Shown: positions 47,971-56,490, counted from the first letter of the stretch. The stretch is 64,000 bases of DNA from DASQDT01 sp036380435 (GCA_036380435.1 DASVES010000154.1:1-64000); one strand, 5' to 3'. Notes: generated by a model not told the origin, from the sequence alone. Numbers and translations: made by a program.

Positions 47971-49010
47971 CGAAGAAAAAAAAGCCGACCGTCAAGAAGC
48001 TCCGCATTCTCGTGCTCTGCCAGCACGACCTCGTCCCGCCCGACGCGCTCCCCGAGGGCGTGGCGAAGGAGACGCTGCGCTGGCGCACCGAGTACGACGT
48101 GGTCTCCACCTTACGCTCGATGGGCCACGACGTTTACCCCGTCGGCCTCTACGACGAGACGGACGTGATTCGCACGGCGATGCAGGATCACGAGCCGCAC
48201 GTCGCCTTCAATCTCATCGAAGAGTTCGACCGCCAGCCCATGTTCGACCAGCACGTCGTCAGCTATCTGGAGCTGAAGCGTCTGCCCTACACGGGCTGCA
48301 ACCCGCGCGGCCTGACCATCGCCAAAGATAAGGCGCTCACCAAGAAGATTCTGGCCTACCACCGTATCAACGTCCCCGGCTTCGGCGTCTTCCCGCAAGG
48401 ACGCAAGGTGCGCCGGCCCGCGCGCCTGCGCTTTCCGCTGCTCGTCAAGTCCGTGACGGTCGAAGGCTCGGTCGGCATCTCGCAGGCTTCCATCGTCAAC
48501 ACTGACGAAAAACTCGCCGAGCGCGTCGATTTCATCCACCGGCAGACGAACTCGCCGGCCATCGCCGAGGAGTTCATCGAGGGGAGAGAAATCTACGTCG
48601 GCGTCATCGGCAACCGTCTGCTGAAGGCTTACACGCCGTGGGAGCTGGAGATGAAGACGCTGCCCGAGGGGACTGTGAACATCGCCACGGGGAAGGTGAA
48701 GTGGAACCCGAAGTATCAGGAGAAAGTCGGCCTCGTCACGCACGCGGCCGAGGTCACGCCCGAGCTGCGCCGCCGCCTCGAACATCTCTCGAAGCGCATC
48801 TACCGCCTGCTGTTTCTCTCCGGCTACGGCCGTCTCGACTACCGCATCACCGAGGACGGCCGCATCTATCTCCTCGAAGCCAACCCCAACCCGCAAATCG
48901 CCCACAACGAGGACTTCGCCGACTCGGCCGAAGACTGCGGCGTCAAATACGGCCCGCTGCTCCAGAAAATCCTCACCCTCGGCATGAGCTACGAGCCGGG
49001 CGTGGTGTAA
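47967..49010 (+). CDS. D-alanine-D-alanine ligase-like ATP-grasp protein
   Basis: 347 residues from the ATGA overlap at 47967. ATP-grasp features: LPYTGCNPRGLTIAKDKALT, FPLLVKSVTVEGSVGISQAS (ATP-binding lysine and loop), AEEFIEGREIYVGVIG and YRITEDGRIYLLEANPNPQI with the Mg-binding E-x-N. The N-terminal domain (VLCQHDLVPPDALPEGVAKE) differs from housekeeping Ddl. The partner genes suggest a dipeptide or peptide-like product rather than peptidoglycan. Ends six bases before repeat A3. Confidence 0.86.
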   Translation: MTKKKKPTVKKLRILVLCQHDLVPPDALPEGVAKETLRWRTEYDVVSTLRSMGHDVYPVGLYDETDVIRTAMQDHEPHVAFNLIEEFDRQPMFDQHVVSYLELKRLPYTGCNPRGLTIAKDKALTKKILAYHRINVPGFGVFPQGRKVRRPARLRFPLLVKSVTVEGSVGISQASIVNTDEKLAERVDFIHRQTNSPAIAEEFIEGREIYVGVIGNRLLKAYTPWELEMKTLPEGTVNIATGKVKWNPKYQEKVGLVTHAAEVTPELRRRLEHLSKRIYRLLFLSGYGRLDYRITEDGRIYLLEANPNPQIAHNEDFADSAEDCGVKYGPLLQKILTLGMSYEPGVV

Positions 49011-49015
49011 AAAAG

Positions 49016-49101
49016 CAGTCAGGAGTCAGGAGTCAGGAGTCAGAATAAAAACGGAGGCGCTGTCTTCATTCTGACTCCTGACTCCTGACTCCTGGCTCCT
49101 G
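49016..49101. repeat. Heptamer inverted repeat, family A, copy 3
   Basis: Left arm: GTCAGGA units (49018-49038) ending GTCAGAATAAAA. Right arm: TTCTGAC then TCCTGAC units and a variant TCCTGGC (49069-49101). It sits between the ligase gene and the sensor kinase gene. Confidence 0.95.
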
Positions 49102-49223
49102 TTTTATCCCTTTCGTCCTGAAGCGCGGCCCTTTCGTCCCACGCCGCTTCACAGGGCGGCGCGGGGGCGTTTATACTCACGCGTTTCGACGGGGTGGGCG
49201 GCGCGCGACTGTGGGTGCTTTCT

Positions 49224-50354
49224 ATGGATTTGCCGACTGAGACCGAGAAGAAGCCGGTGTGGCAGAGGCGCTGGTTCCTGTGGGCGCTGATTTTCGGCGT
49301 CTGGACGTTCCTCGCCTTCTTCTTCACGGGGCAGGTCTATTTCTCCCGGCGCATCATGGAGCGCCCGATACCGTGGTCGGAGGTCGCTCGGGAACAGTTC
49401 ATCTACCCGTACATGTGGGCGCTGGCGACGCCGCTCATCCTCTGGCTCGCCGGCCGCTATCCCGTCGAGCGGCCCCGTCTCAAGCAGCACCTGCTCATCC
49501 ACCTCCTCTTTAGTACGGCGCTCACCGTCCTCATCATGAGCGCCTTCCAGTTCGTCTATTATGTGCTCTACCTCATGCCCCAGGGCAAGACCTTCTCCCC
49601 GGTGAGCATGCTGCGCGCCACCGTCTTCAACGCCAGCGAAAACTACGGCCTCTACGGCCTCATCGTCTTGCTGCACCACGTTTATCGCTACTACAACCGC
49701 TTCCGGCAGGGTGAGCTGCGCGCTTCGCAACTCGAAGCGCGTCTGTCGCAGGCGCAGCTTCAGGCCCTCAAGATGCAGCTCCACCCACACTTCCTCTTCA
49801 ACACGCTCCACTCCATCTCCTCGCTCGTCCACAAGGACCCGGAGGCGGCCGACAAGATGCTCGCGCGCCTCGGCGACTTCCTGCGGATGACGCTGGAGAA
49901 CTCCGGCGCGCAGGAGGTGAAGCTCAAACAGGAGCTTGAGTTCCTCCGCTGCTATCTGGAGATCGAGCGCATACGCTTCCGCGACCGCCTCACCACCGAG
50001 ATGAACATCGACCCGAAGTCGTTAGACACACGCGTCCCCAACCTCATCCTCCAGCCCATCGTCGAAAACGCCATCCGCCACGGCGTAGCGCCCCGCTCCG
50101 CACCGGGCCGCATCGAGATTGAGTCGAAACAGCACAACGGCACCCTGCGTATAGAGGTCAGGGACAACGGGCCGGGGCTGTTACCGAATCAAAGGGCCGA
50201 CGGCCTGTTACACAAAGGTCTCGGGCTCGCCAACACGAAGGCACGCCTCGAACAGCTCTACGGCGCGGCGCACCGTCTCGAGTTGGCCGAAAATCCCGGT
50301 GGCGGCCTGCTGGTGGCACTGGAAATTCCGACCCGCCGCGAGCCGGCCCTCTAA
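49224..50354 (+). CDS. LytS-type sensor histidine kinase
   Basis: 376 residues from ATG 49224; GTG 49194 is also in frame. Four membrane helices lie in the first 150 residues (FLWALIFGVWTFLAFFFTG, YMWALATPLILWLAG, IHLLFSTALTVLIMSAFQFV and a fourth). The His_kinase box is LHPHFLFNTLHSISSLV with the phosphorylated histidine, and the ATPase domain has LILQPIVENAIRHG (N box) and EVRDNGPGLLP. There is no dedicated sensor domain, as in short LytS/YpdA kinases. It pairs with the LytTR regulator 176 bases downstream. Confidence 0.93.
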   Translation: MDLPTETEKKPVWQRRWFLWALIFGVWTFLAFFFTGQVYFSRRIMERPIPWSEVAREQFIYPYMWALATPLILWLAGRYPVERPRLKQHLLIHLLFSTALTVLIMSAFQFVYYVLYLMPQGKTFSPVSMLRATVFNASENYGLYGLIVLLHHVYRYYNRFRQGELRASQLEARLSQAQLQALKMQLHPHFLFNTLHSISSLVHKDPEAADKMLARLGDFLRMTLENSGAQEVKLKQELEFLRCYLEIERIRFRDRLTTEMNIDPKSLDTRVPNLILQPIVENAIRHGVAPRSAPGRIEIESKQHNGTLRIEVRDNGPGLLPNQRADGLLHKGLGLANTKARLEQLYGAAHRLELAENPGGGLLVALEIPTRREPAL

Positions 50355-50530
50355 AGTCCTAAACGCCTGATAAGAAAAGCATTCGGCCCCGCGCGAGCGG
50401 CTACTTGCCGACCCGGCCCGCCACAAAACGGGCGTGGGCGGTGTTCTATTTTTAAGAACGGGTGCGAGAAGTTTCGGCAACCTGCGGGCGGTCACGCGCG
50501 TGTAAGGGGTCTAGAGAGGGCAGGTAAAGG

Positions 50531-51343
50531 ATGGCTTCGGACGCCCCCTCGCGAATCCGGGTGCTCGTCGTTGACGACGAGCCTCTGGCGCGAGAAAAAA
50601 TTCGCGAGATGGTCAAGCGCGACGCGGAGATCGAGATCGTCGGCGAGTGTTCGAGCGGCGCCGAGGCTGTCTCGGCCGTGCGCGAGCTGCGCCCCGACCT
50701 GTTGCTGCTCGACGTGCAGATGCCCGAACTCGGCGGCTTTGAAGTTCTTCAGGCGCTCGACGGCGAGCACCCGCCCGCCGTCATCTTCGTCACGGCCTAC
50801 GACCAGTACGCCGTGCGCGCCTTCGAGGTACACGCGCTCGATTACCTTCTGAAGCCCTTCGACCGTGAGCGTTTCGAGGCCGCGATGGGGCACGCCAAGG
50901 CGCACCTGCGCGGACAGGGCCGCGGCGGCGGCGACTCAAACGGCGCCGGCGGCCCGTTCGACCGGAGGATTCTCGACCTGCTCGAAGAGTTGAAGGCCGA
51001 GAAGCGTTACGCCGAGCGACTCGTCGTCAAGGACGCGGGCCGCGTCTTCTTTCTGGAGACGGCCGAGATCGAATGGGTCGAGGCCGAGGGCAACTACATC
51101 AACGTCCACACGCAGAAGAAGTCGCACCTGCTGCGCGAGACCATCAGCGGACTCGAAGCGCAGCTCGACCCTCGGAAGTTCGTCCGCATCCATCGCTCGG
51201 CCATCGTCAACATCGGCAGCGTCCGCGAGCTTCAGCCGTGGACGCACGGCGAGTACCACGTCATCCTGCGTAACGGCACGAGCCTGACCTTGAGCCGCAA
51301 CTACCGGGAGAACCTTCGCAACGTCCTCGGCAACGGGCTGTGA
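50531..51343 (+). CDS. LytTR-family response regulator
   Basis: 270 residues. Receiver domain: VLVVDDEP with acidic residues 15-16, phospho-acceptor Asp61 in LLLLDVQMPE, and Lys108 in DYLLKPF. A Gly-rich linker (residues about 125-142) precedes the LytTR DNA-binding domain at about 163-265 (FLETAEIEWVEAEGNYINVH, FVRIHRSAIVNIGSVREL). It regulates genes through direct-repeat sites. Acts with the adjacent kinase. Confidence 0.95.
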   Translation: MASDAPSRIRVLVVDDEPLAREKIREMVKRDAEIEIVGECSSGAEAVSAVRELRPDLLLLDVQMPELGGFEVLQALDGEHPPAVIFVTAYDQYAVRAFEVHALDYLLKPFDRERFEAAMGHAKAHLRGQGRGGGDSNGAGGPFDRRILDLLEELKAEKRYAERLVVKDAGRVFFLETAEIEWVEAEGNYINVHTQKKSHLLRETISGLEAQLDPRKFVRIHRSAIVNIGSVRELQPWTHGEYHVILRNGTSLTLSRNYRENLRNVLGNGL

Positions 51344-51385
51344 CGTGCGCCGAACGGCGCGCGGCGGGGCGCGTCGGAGTCGAAC

Positions 51386-51402
51386 TGTAAATTGATTGTA
51401 AA
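51386..51402. promoter_or_regulatory. TGTAAA direct repeat, 11-base period
   Basis: TGTAAATTGATTGTAAA, whose complement reads TTTACA twice with an 11-base period, like the boxes at 5921 and 42507. It lies in the 341-base gap between the LytTR gene and the HExxH gene. Apart from a GC-rich palindrome near 51347 with no T-run, nothing else is seen in that gap. Confidence 0.4.
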
Positions 51403-51684
51403 GCGCGCCGCGGCCGCACACGGCTTCGAGTCCGCTCCGGCACGCGCCTTTGCCCTTTCATCACAAAATACTTCCGCGCATGCGTCCTGATCAATTAACT
51501 TCGACGCGTGCCAGCCCGCCGCCGTTCCCGGCGAAGACCATGTGTGACGAGCATGCCCGCCGCGTCGCACGCTCAGCCCCGTGGTCGCGCCAGAAGGGTC
51601 TCGGCTGTCATCGAATGTTAAGCGTCCGAATCGGGAACTCAATTAGTCGAAGGAGGGAATCAATTGTGCCAGGGAGGTGTGCCA

Positions 51685-52437
51685 ATGAGATTTCCTCTTG
51701 CTCCGAATGCGTTCGCGCTGATGCTCTGCGCCCCCATCTGGGTGGCGGCCTTCGAGACGCCGCCCTGCGTGCCCCCCGACGCCTGCGCCACGTTCGCCGA
51801 GAGCATGGCGATAGGTGCGACCGCCGGAGGGCGAGACGACTTGGCGGGGCCGCCGATGCCGACTGAAGCAGCCCCGGTGAAAATCATGCTCGAAGACGCG
51901 CAGCGGGCTGTACTCCTTGAAGAAGCCTACAAGGATGCCCGCGACGTGCTGGCCCGAGATGATGAGTGCAGCGACTTCTTCGGCGGACGTGACGGCGCAC
52001 AACACGTCCTTGGCCGGCTCGTCGGTCAGTTGCGAGACGACCCGGCGCTCGAACCAAACATAGGCATCGTGATGAAGGGTGACTATACGAACATCATCAA
52101 CTTACAAAGCGGCTTGAGCTATCGCCTGTTCACCGAGGCGATTGTCAACAGCAGAGGCCCCTTCTTCCGTAAGAACGACGGCCGGCGCGTGTTCCCGGAC
52201 TGCGGCAGCTTCGCGCCGAACACGCGGGGCGTGCGCGCCGCGATGCTCTTGCACGAACTGGGACACCTGATTCAAGGCGCCAATGGCCGCTGGCTGCTGC
52301 CGAACGACGGGAACAACCCGATGTTAGCCGAGCGCAACAGCAACCGCATCGAGAAGAAGTGTGGCCGGCAGATCAAAGCGCTCGACGCCAAACCGGCCCC
52401 GAGCGATCTGGGAACGGCGAAACGCGCTCGCAGTTGA
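51685..52437 (+). CDS. Secreted HExxH putative metalloprotease
   Basis: 250 residues from ATG 51685 (AGGGAGG upstream). Signal peptide FALMLCAPIWVAA followed by three cysteines in the first 100 residues. The core has MLLHELGHLIQGANG (His190, Glu191, His194), a zincin motif; Glu216 in MLAERNSNRIEKKC is a possible third ligand. The family is not recognised and the rest is divergent. It is followed closely by a Fis-like regulator. Confidence 0.65.
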   Translation: MRFPLAPNAFALMLCAPIWVAAFETPPCVPPDACATFAESMAIGATAGGRDDLAGPPMPTEAAPVKIMLEDAQRAVLLEEAYKDARDVLARDDECSDFFGGRDGAQHVLGRLVGQLRDDPALEPNIGIVMKGDYTNIINLQSGLSYRLFTEAIVNSRGPFFRKNDGRRVFPDCGSFAPNTRGVRAAMLLHELGHLIQGANGRWLLPNDGNNPMLAERNSNRIEKKCGRQIKALDAKPAPSDLGTAKRARS

Positions 52438-52516
52438 AGGGAAAGTTAAACGAGGCTTCAACGCCGCGCGTTTAAAGCTGCGGGCGGGCCTGGGAAACAA
52501 TAGGGAGGTTTACGAG

Positions 52517-52906
52517 ATGATTAACGTCGCACTACTGGATCACGAAGTCATCCGCGCGCGCGAGGGCGTGAGAGTGGAAGGCTCCGCGGGCGAGATCGAC
52601 CTCGCGCGCAAGGTCGAGTCGCTACGCGAGGTGGCCCTGTCGCTCCTCAAGCAGGTGGAGCAGCTCGAAGAGTCGCTCTCGGCCAGAGGCACGGCCCGCA
52701 GCACCGACCTCCACGCCGAGGTGCAACGCTTTGAGACCGAAATCATCCGCGACGCGCTGAAGAAGACGGGCGGCCACCAGCGCCGCGCCGCGCGCATGCT
52801 CGGCGTCAAGGTTTCGACCCTCAACGCCAAGATCAGGCGCTACGGCATCCGCCCGGAGGACTTGAACGACGCGGGCGGCCTCCGCCTCGTCGGCGAAGGA
52901 GCCTGA
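52517..52906 (+). CDS. Fis-type helix-turn-helix protein
   Basis: 129 residues from ATG 52517 (AGGGAGG upstream). The N-terminal half is coiled-coil-like (LARKVESLREVALSLLKQVE). The C-terminal HTH_8 domain is FETEIIRDALKKTGGHQRRA then ARMLGVKVSTLNAKIRRYGI, close to the Fis and NtrC-type DNA-binding domain. No receiver or AAA+ domain is present, so it would act as a small architectural or local regulator. It lies immediately upstream of the small RNA gene at 52992. Confidence 0.82.
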   Translation: MINVALLDHEVIRAREGVRVEGSAGEIDLARKVESLREVALSLLKQVEQLEESLSARGTARSTDLHAEVQRFETEIIRDALKKTGGHQRRAARMLGVKVSTLNAKIRRYGIRPEDLNDAGGLRLVGEGA

Positions 52907-52955
52907 CGCCGCCACAGAGGACGGCCGCCGCGCGCTCTTTCCGCGGCCGAAGTTC

Positions 52956-52985
52956 TTGACACGGTTTCGGCAGGCTGCCTATATT
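52956..52985 (+). promoter_or_regulatory. Strong sigma-70 promoter of a small RNA gene
   Basis: TTGACA (52956-52961), an 18-base spacer and TATATT (52980-52985): the best consensus match in the window. No open frame starts within 300 bases downstream. Confidence 0.75.
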
Positions 52986-52991
52986 GATGCC

Positions 52992-53175
52992 CGCGGCGGT
53001 CGTCGGTTCGACCCGAAGAGTAGTTCACAAGTTTACAGACGCGATGCACGTCACACGTTTTTATTACTTCGCCTTTACGTTCCGCTTCTCCACAGGGGAG
53101 GGGCGGCTCGGGCGAAGCACGCGCGCGCGTCGAAGGTTTGAGGGCTAAGGCCCGGACGCCGCGAAAGAGTTTCCG
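52992..53175 (+). ncRNA. Small RNA gene, possible 6S RNA
   Basis: About 170-180 nt between a near-consensus promoter and an intrinsic terminator, with no convincing reading frame. It can fold as a rod: a closing stem GCGGCG (52993-52998) with CGCCGC (53157-53162); a middle pairing GACGCG (53038-53043) with CGCGTC (53126-53131) enclosing an A/U-rich 5' bubble; then CTTCGCC (53067-53073) with GGCGAAG (53111-53117) and an apical stem CCGC...CTCC with GGAG...GCGG. Length, closing stem and central bubble resemble 6S RNA. No conserved 6S, SRP or RNase P sequence motif was recognised, so the identity is tentative. Confidence 0.55.
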
Positions 53176-53176
53176 A

Positions 53177-53222
53177 GAGCCGGCCGCGACCTCCCCGAGA
53201 GAGGTCGCGGCCGGCTCTTTTT
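53177..53222 (+). terminator. Intrinsic terminator of the small RNA gene
   Basis: A perfect 17 bp hairpin: GAGCCGGCCGCGACCTC (53177-53193), loop CCCGAGA, complement (53201-53217), then TTTTT (53218-53222). Confidence 0.9.
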
Positions 53223-53287
53223 GTTTTCAAGTTGAGTGCGTCGCCGGGACACCGGCGGCGCGGCCGAGTCGGAAGGAGACACACGAG

Positions 53288-53527
53288 ATGAAAGATGGGA
53301 ATTGGCAGACGGAGGTCGAGGTCATCGACGGCGAGGTGCTGCGGCTGTTGGAGCGCCGGTCGCAGATCGTCGCGCTGGCCGCGTGCGCCGGCGACTACGC
53401 GCGGGCGGCGCGGCAGGTCGATACGAGCGCCGGCGGCGAAGCGCGCCCGCGACGCTCACGGGCGGCGTCGCTCTACGCCTCACAGCCGCACCCGGAGGCG
53501 CACGTCGCCGCCGGTGATTTGCCGTGA
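53288..53527 (+). CDS. Small hypothetical protein, chorismate-mutase-like first helix
   Basis: 79 residues from ATG 53288 (AGGAG nine bases upstream). It has EVEVIDGEVLRLLERRSQIV, which resembles the first helix of AroQ chorismate mutases (I-D-x-E-I-L-x-L-L-x-x-R), but the rest of the fold is missing and the C-terminus is low complexity. It may be a truncated remnant or a small unrelated protein. The stop lies three bases before repeat H. Confidence 0.45.
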   Translation: MKDGNWQTEVEVIDGEVLRLLERRSQIVALAACAGDYARAARQVDTSAGGEARPRRSRAASLYASQPHPEAHVAAGDLP

Positions 53528-53529
53528 GG

Positions 53530-53691
53530 AGCTATTAGCCATTTGCTGTTAGCTGTTAGCTAAATGCTGTCCGTTGTCCGTGGTCAGTCATCCGTTGCTC
53601 GCGGCCCGCGGCTTGAGCCGTCCGACGCGAGCGGGAAGAAGCGTCAACGGAAAGCGTTTAGCTAACAGCTAATGGCTAACAGCTAACAGCT
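53530..53691. repeat. Inverted repeat, family H, enclosing a second heptamer array
   Basis: Outer arms AGCTATTAGCCATTTGCTGT (53530) and GCTAACAGCTAACAGCT (53675-53691) use TTAGCTG-like units over 38 bp. Inside, TCCGTTG-type units (53569-53596) have only a short partner, CAACGGA (53645-53651). Another nested composite. Confidence 0.9.
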
Positions 53692-53714
53692 TCTTGCGTT
53701 AGAATCTGTGTGTG

Positions 53715-54686
53715 ATGAGGCTCAGTCGTTTCTCGGTTTTCGTGTGGGGCGTGGTGGCCTTCAACCTCGGCGTGATCGTGTGGGGTGCTTACGTGCGCGC
53801 GTCGCTGTCGGGCGACGGGTGCGGGAGCAGTTGGCCACTGTGCAACGGCGAGGTGGTGCCGCTCGGCGCGGGCGCGAAGACGCTCGTGGAGTTCACGCAC
53901 CGCGCGACGAGCGGCGTGGCGCTCCTGCTCGTCGTCGCGCTCGTCGCGTGGGCGCTGCGCGCCCTGCCGAAGCGACACCCGGCGCGAGCCGGCGCCGTCA
54001 TGTCGCTCGTCTTCATCGTCGTCGAGGCATTGATCGGGGCGCTGCTGGTACGCTATCAGTTCGTGGCCGGCAACCCCTCGGCCTCGCGCGCCGTCTGGAT
54101 GGCCGTCCATCTCGTGAACACCTTTCTACTGCTGGCGTCGCTCGCGCTGACGGCGTGGTGGGCTTCCGGCGGCACGGCCGTGCGTCTCAGGCGGCAGGGG
54201 ACGCTCGGGCTGGTCGTCTACAGCGCGCTCGCCGGGACACTGGTGCTGGCGGTGAGCGGGGCGGTGGCCGCACTCGGCGACACGCTCTTTCCCGCCGGCT
54301 CGCTGGCCGAAGGGTTGAGACAAGACCTGTCGCCGGCGGCGCACGCGCTCGTCCGCCTGCGACTGTTGCACCCGCTGCTGGCATTGGTCGTCGGCGGCCT
54401 CGTCCTCTTCGCCGCCAGCTACGCCAACCGCGTGCGCGCCGGCTTGTGGGTGGGCCGACTCTCAGGCGCGGCGGCCGCGCTCGTGCTGTTGCAACTCCTC
54501 GTCGGCGCCTTCAACGTGGCGCTGCTCGCGCCCGTCGGCCTTCAGCTCACACACCTCCTGCTCGCCGACCTCATGTGGATCGCGCTCGTGCTGCTCGGGG
54601 CTGCGGCCCTGTCGCACGAGGCGCACGCGGCCGCCGCCCCCGGCTTCGAGCCGTCGGGCGTGCCCTCGGCGGCCGGGTCTTCCTGA
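53715..54686 (+). CDS. ctaA: Heme A synthase, CtaA/COX15 family
   Basis: 323 residues, eight membrane helices. The extracytoplasmic loop CGSSWPLCNGEVVP has the paired cysteines, then EFTHRATSGVALLLVV and AVHLVNTFLLLASLALT with heme-ligand histidines. The second half repeats the pattern (ALVRLRLLHPLLALVVGG and LTHLLLADLMWIALVLLG). It oxidises heme O to heme A for cytochrome oxidases. ATG 53715 is preferred over the adjacent GTG. No oxidase genes are adjacent. Confidence 0.9.
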   Translation: MRLSRFSVFVWGVVAFNLGVIVWGAYVRASLSGDGCGSSWPLCNGEVVPLGAGAKTLVEFTHRATSGVALLLVVALVAWALRALPKRHPARAGAVMSLVFIVVEALIGALLVRYQFVAGNPSASRAVWMAVHLVNTFLLLASLALTAWWASGGTAVRLRRQGTLGLVVYSALAGTLVLAVSGAVAALGDTLFPAGSLAEGLRQDLSPAAHALVRLRLLHPLLALVVGGLVLFAASYANRVRAGLWVGRLSGAAAALVLLQLLVGAFNVALLAPVGLQLTHLLLADLMWIALVLLGAAALSHEAHAAAAPGFEPSGVPSAAGSS

Positions 54687-54761
54687 ATCATCCGCGCCGC
54701 GACAAAATCGAGAGACAAGCGTGATTCCTTCCGCGCCGCGCCCGCGCATCATAAGGGCACG

Positions 54762-55700
54762 ATGCACGGGGATAATCACTTGGGGATACAAGACGACGCG
54801 CGGACGACGCCGAACCTCGGCCTCGTCTGCATCACCACCACGGACGCCGTGCGTTACCGCACGACGACGCGCAAGCGGCTCTTGCAGTTTGAGACCGCCG
54901 AGCAGAAGCGACGCTTGCGCGAACTCTACGCCGCCAACCTCTCGCGCCTCGACGGCGCGCTCGACTTCTGCCTGTCGCAAGACTTGCGCCTCTATCGCAT
55001 GACCTCGGGGCTGTTCCCGTTCGCCGACGACGAGGCGGGCGCCGACGTGCTCGAAGAGTTTCGCAGTGAGGCGGCGCGCGTCGGGCGTCGCGCCACGCAA
55101 CGGGGCATCCGCCTCGTGCTCCACCCCGACCAGTTCGTCGTCCTCAGCAGCGACTCGCCGCACGTCGTCGCCAACAGCATCAAGATTCTGGAGACGCACG
55201 CCCTCGTCATGGACCTCCTCGAACAGCCGCGCTCCGCGTGGGCGCTCGTTGAGATTCACGGCGGGAAGTCGGGCCGCGCCGCGCAGCTCGTGAGCGTGGT
55301 GCGCGACCTGCCCGACGCCGTCCGCTCGCGCCTCGCCTTCGAGAACGACGAGTACTCGTACAGCGCCGCGGAGATTCTCGAAGTCTGCCACGCCGCCGGC
55401 GTGCCGATGGTCTTCGACGCGCACCACCACGTCGTCAGCGAGCGGCTGGAATCTTACGACCACCCGAGCGTGGGCGAGATGCTGCGCTCCGCGCGCGCGA
55501 CGTGGGCCGTGCCCGAGTGGCAGCTCGTCCACATCTCCAACGGGCGCGAGTCCTTCAACGACCGGCACCACAGCGACCTCATCCACGACATGCCCGAGGC
55601 GTACCGCGATGCGCCGTGGATCGAGGTCGAGGCGAAACACAAGGAGTTGGCGATAGAAAAACTGCGCGCCGGGTGGCTGGCGCAGGGCGCAGCGGCATAA
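54762..55700 (+). CDS. uvsE: UV damage endonuclease UvsE/UVDE
   Basis: 312 residues, a TIM-barrel nuclease. NLGLVCITTTDAVRYRTTT opens the barrel; LYRMTSGLFPFAD, IRLVLHPDQFVVLSS, LVEIHGGKSGRAAQLV, RLAFENDEYSYSA, VFDAHHHVV and WIEVEAKHKELAI carry the metal-binding His, Glu and Asp residues of the UVDE family. It nicks DNA 5' of UV photoproducts and other lesions. It heads a run of nucleic-acid genes reaching 64 kb. Confidence 0.93.
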   Translation: MHGDNHLGIQDDARTTPNLGLVCITTTDAVRYRTTTRKRLLQFETAEQKRRLRELYAANLSRLDGALDFCLSQDLRLYRMTSGLFPFADDEAGADVLEEFRSEAARVGRRATQRGIRLVLHPDQFVVLSSDSPHVVANSIKILETHALVMDLLEQPRSAWALVEIHGGKSGRAAQLVSVVRDLPDAVRSRLAFENDEYSYSAAEILEVCHAAGVPMVFDAHHHVVSERLESYDHPSVGEMLRSARATWAVPEWQLVHISNGRESFNDRHHSDLIHDMPEAYRDAPWIEVEAKHKELAIEKLRAGWLAQGAAA

Positions 55701-55734
55701 TTCCCAAATCAACTTTCAGTTGAACGAAGTGACG

Positions 55735-56361
55735 ATGCTCCGCGAGTCGGCTAAAAAAGGGCGCAAGCTCAGTCGCTCCTTCTACGCTCGCGACGACACG
55801 CTGCTCGTTGCGCGCGAGCTTCTCGGCAAGCGTCTGGTCGTGCCGGCGGCGGACGGCGCGCGCGTCTCGGGCCTCATCGTCGAGACCGAAGCCTACATGG
55901 GGCCGGAGGACAAAGCCTCGCACGCCTTCGGGGGCCGCCGCACCGCGCGCACCGAGATGATGTACGCGCGGGGCGGCGCCGTCTACGTCTATCTCATCTA
56001 TGGCCTGCACCACCAGTTCAACGTCGTGACCGGAACGGAAGGCATTCCGCACGCCATACTCGTGCGCGCGCTCGAACCCGTCGAGGGCGTCGATGTGATG
56101 CGCGCGCGGCGCGGCCTCGAAGACGTGCGGAGGCTCGCGAGCGGGCCGGGCAAGCTCTGTCAGGCGCTTGCCCTCGACCGCGGCTATAACGGCGAAGACC
56201 TGACGCGAACGCGCGTGTGGCTTGAAGACGCGGGACGCCCCGTTAGCCCTCGCGAAATCGCGCGCGGCCCGCGCGTCGGCATCGACTACGCGCAGGAGTA
56301 CATCGCCAAACCGTGGCGCTTCTGGGTCAAAGACAACCCCTTCGTCAGCAAAAAGGCTTAA
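55735..56361 (+). CDS. DNA-3-methyladenine glycosylase, AAG family
   Basis: 208 residues from ATG 55735 (TTG 55720 possible). Family blocks: FYARDDTLLVARELLGKRLV, IVETEAYMGPEDKASHAFGG with the catalytic Glu, MYARGGAVYVYLIYGLHHQF, and ASGPGKLCQALALDRGYNG. It excises alkylated and deaminated purines. It starts 35 bases after uvsE in the same direction, so co-transcription is likely. Confidence 0.93.
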   Translation: MLRESAKKGRKLSRSFYARDDTLLVARELLGKRLVVPAADGARVSGLIVETEAYMGPEDKASHAFGGRRTARTEMMYARGGAVYVYLIYGLHHQFNVVTGTEGIPHAILVRALEPVEGVDVMRARRGLEDVRRLASGPGKLCQALALDRGYNGEDLTRTRVWLEDAGRPVSPREIARGPRVGIDYAQEYIAKPWRFWVKDNPFVSKKA

Positions 56362-56396
56362 CGTCGTCATCGCGTCCTTTGCGCCTTCATTGAGAA

Positions 56397-56490
56397 ACAG
56401 TACCGCGAGCGGCAGCCTCGCGGGTGTGTCTACGATGAGCGGCCCGCTTAGCGCATGCGAGACCCGCGAGGCTTCCGCTCGCGGTACTGT
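56397..56490. repeat. Family C element, copy 7 (variant arms)
   Basis: Arm ends are standard (ACAGTACCGCGAGCGG and CCGCTCGCGGTACTGT). Both inner parts are of the AGCCTCGCGGGT variant and pair with one mismatch. The core carries CTACGATGAGCGGCCCGC as in copy 1. Confidence 0.95.

Noticed and set aside
52956..53141. 61-codon frame across the small RNA gene
   Set aside because: It would start within the -35 element of a strong promoter, has no ribosome-binding site and is composed mostly of basic residues.
53288..53527. Complete chorismate mutase
   Set aside because: Only the first helix pattern is present; the remaining catalytic residues and helices are absent.
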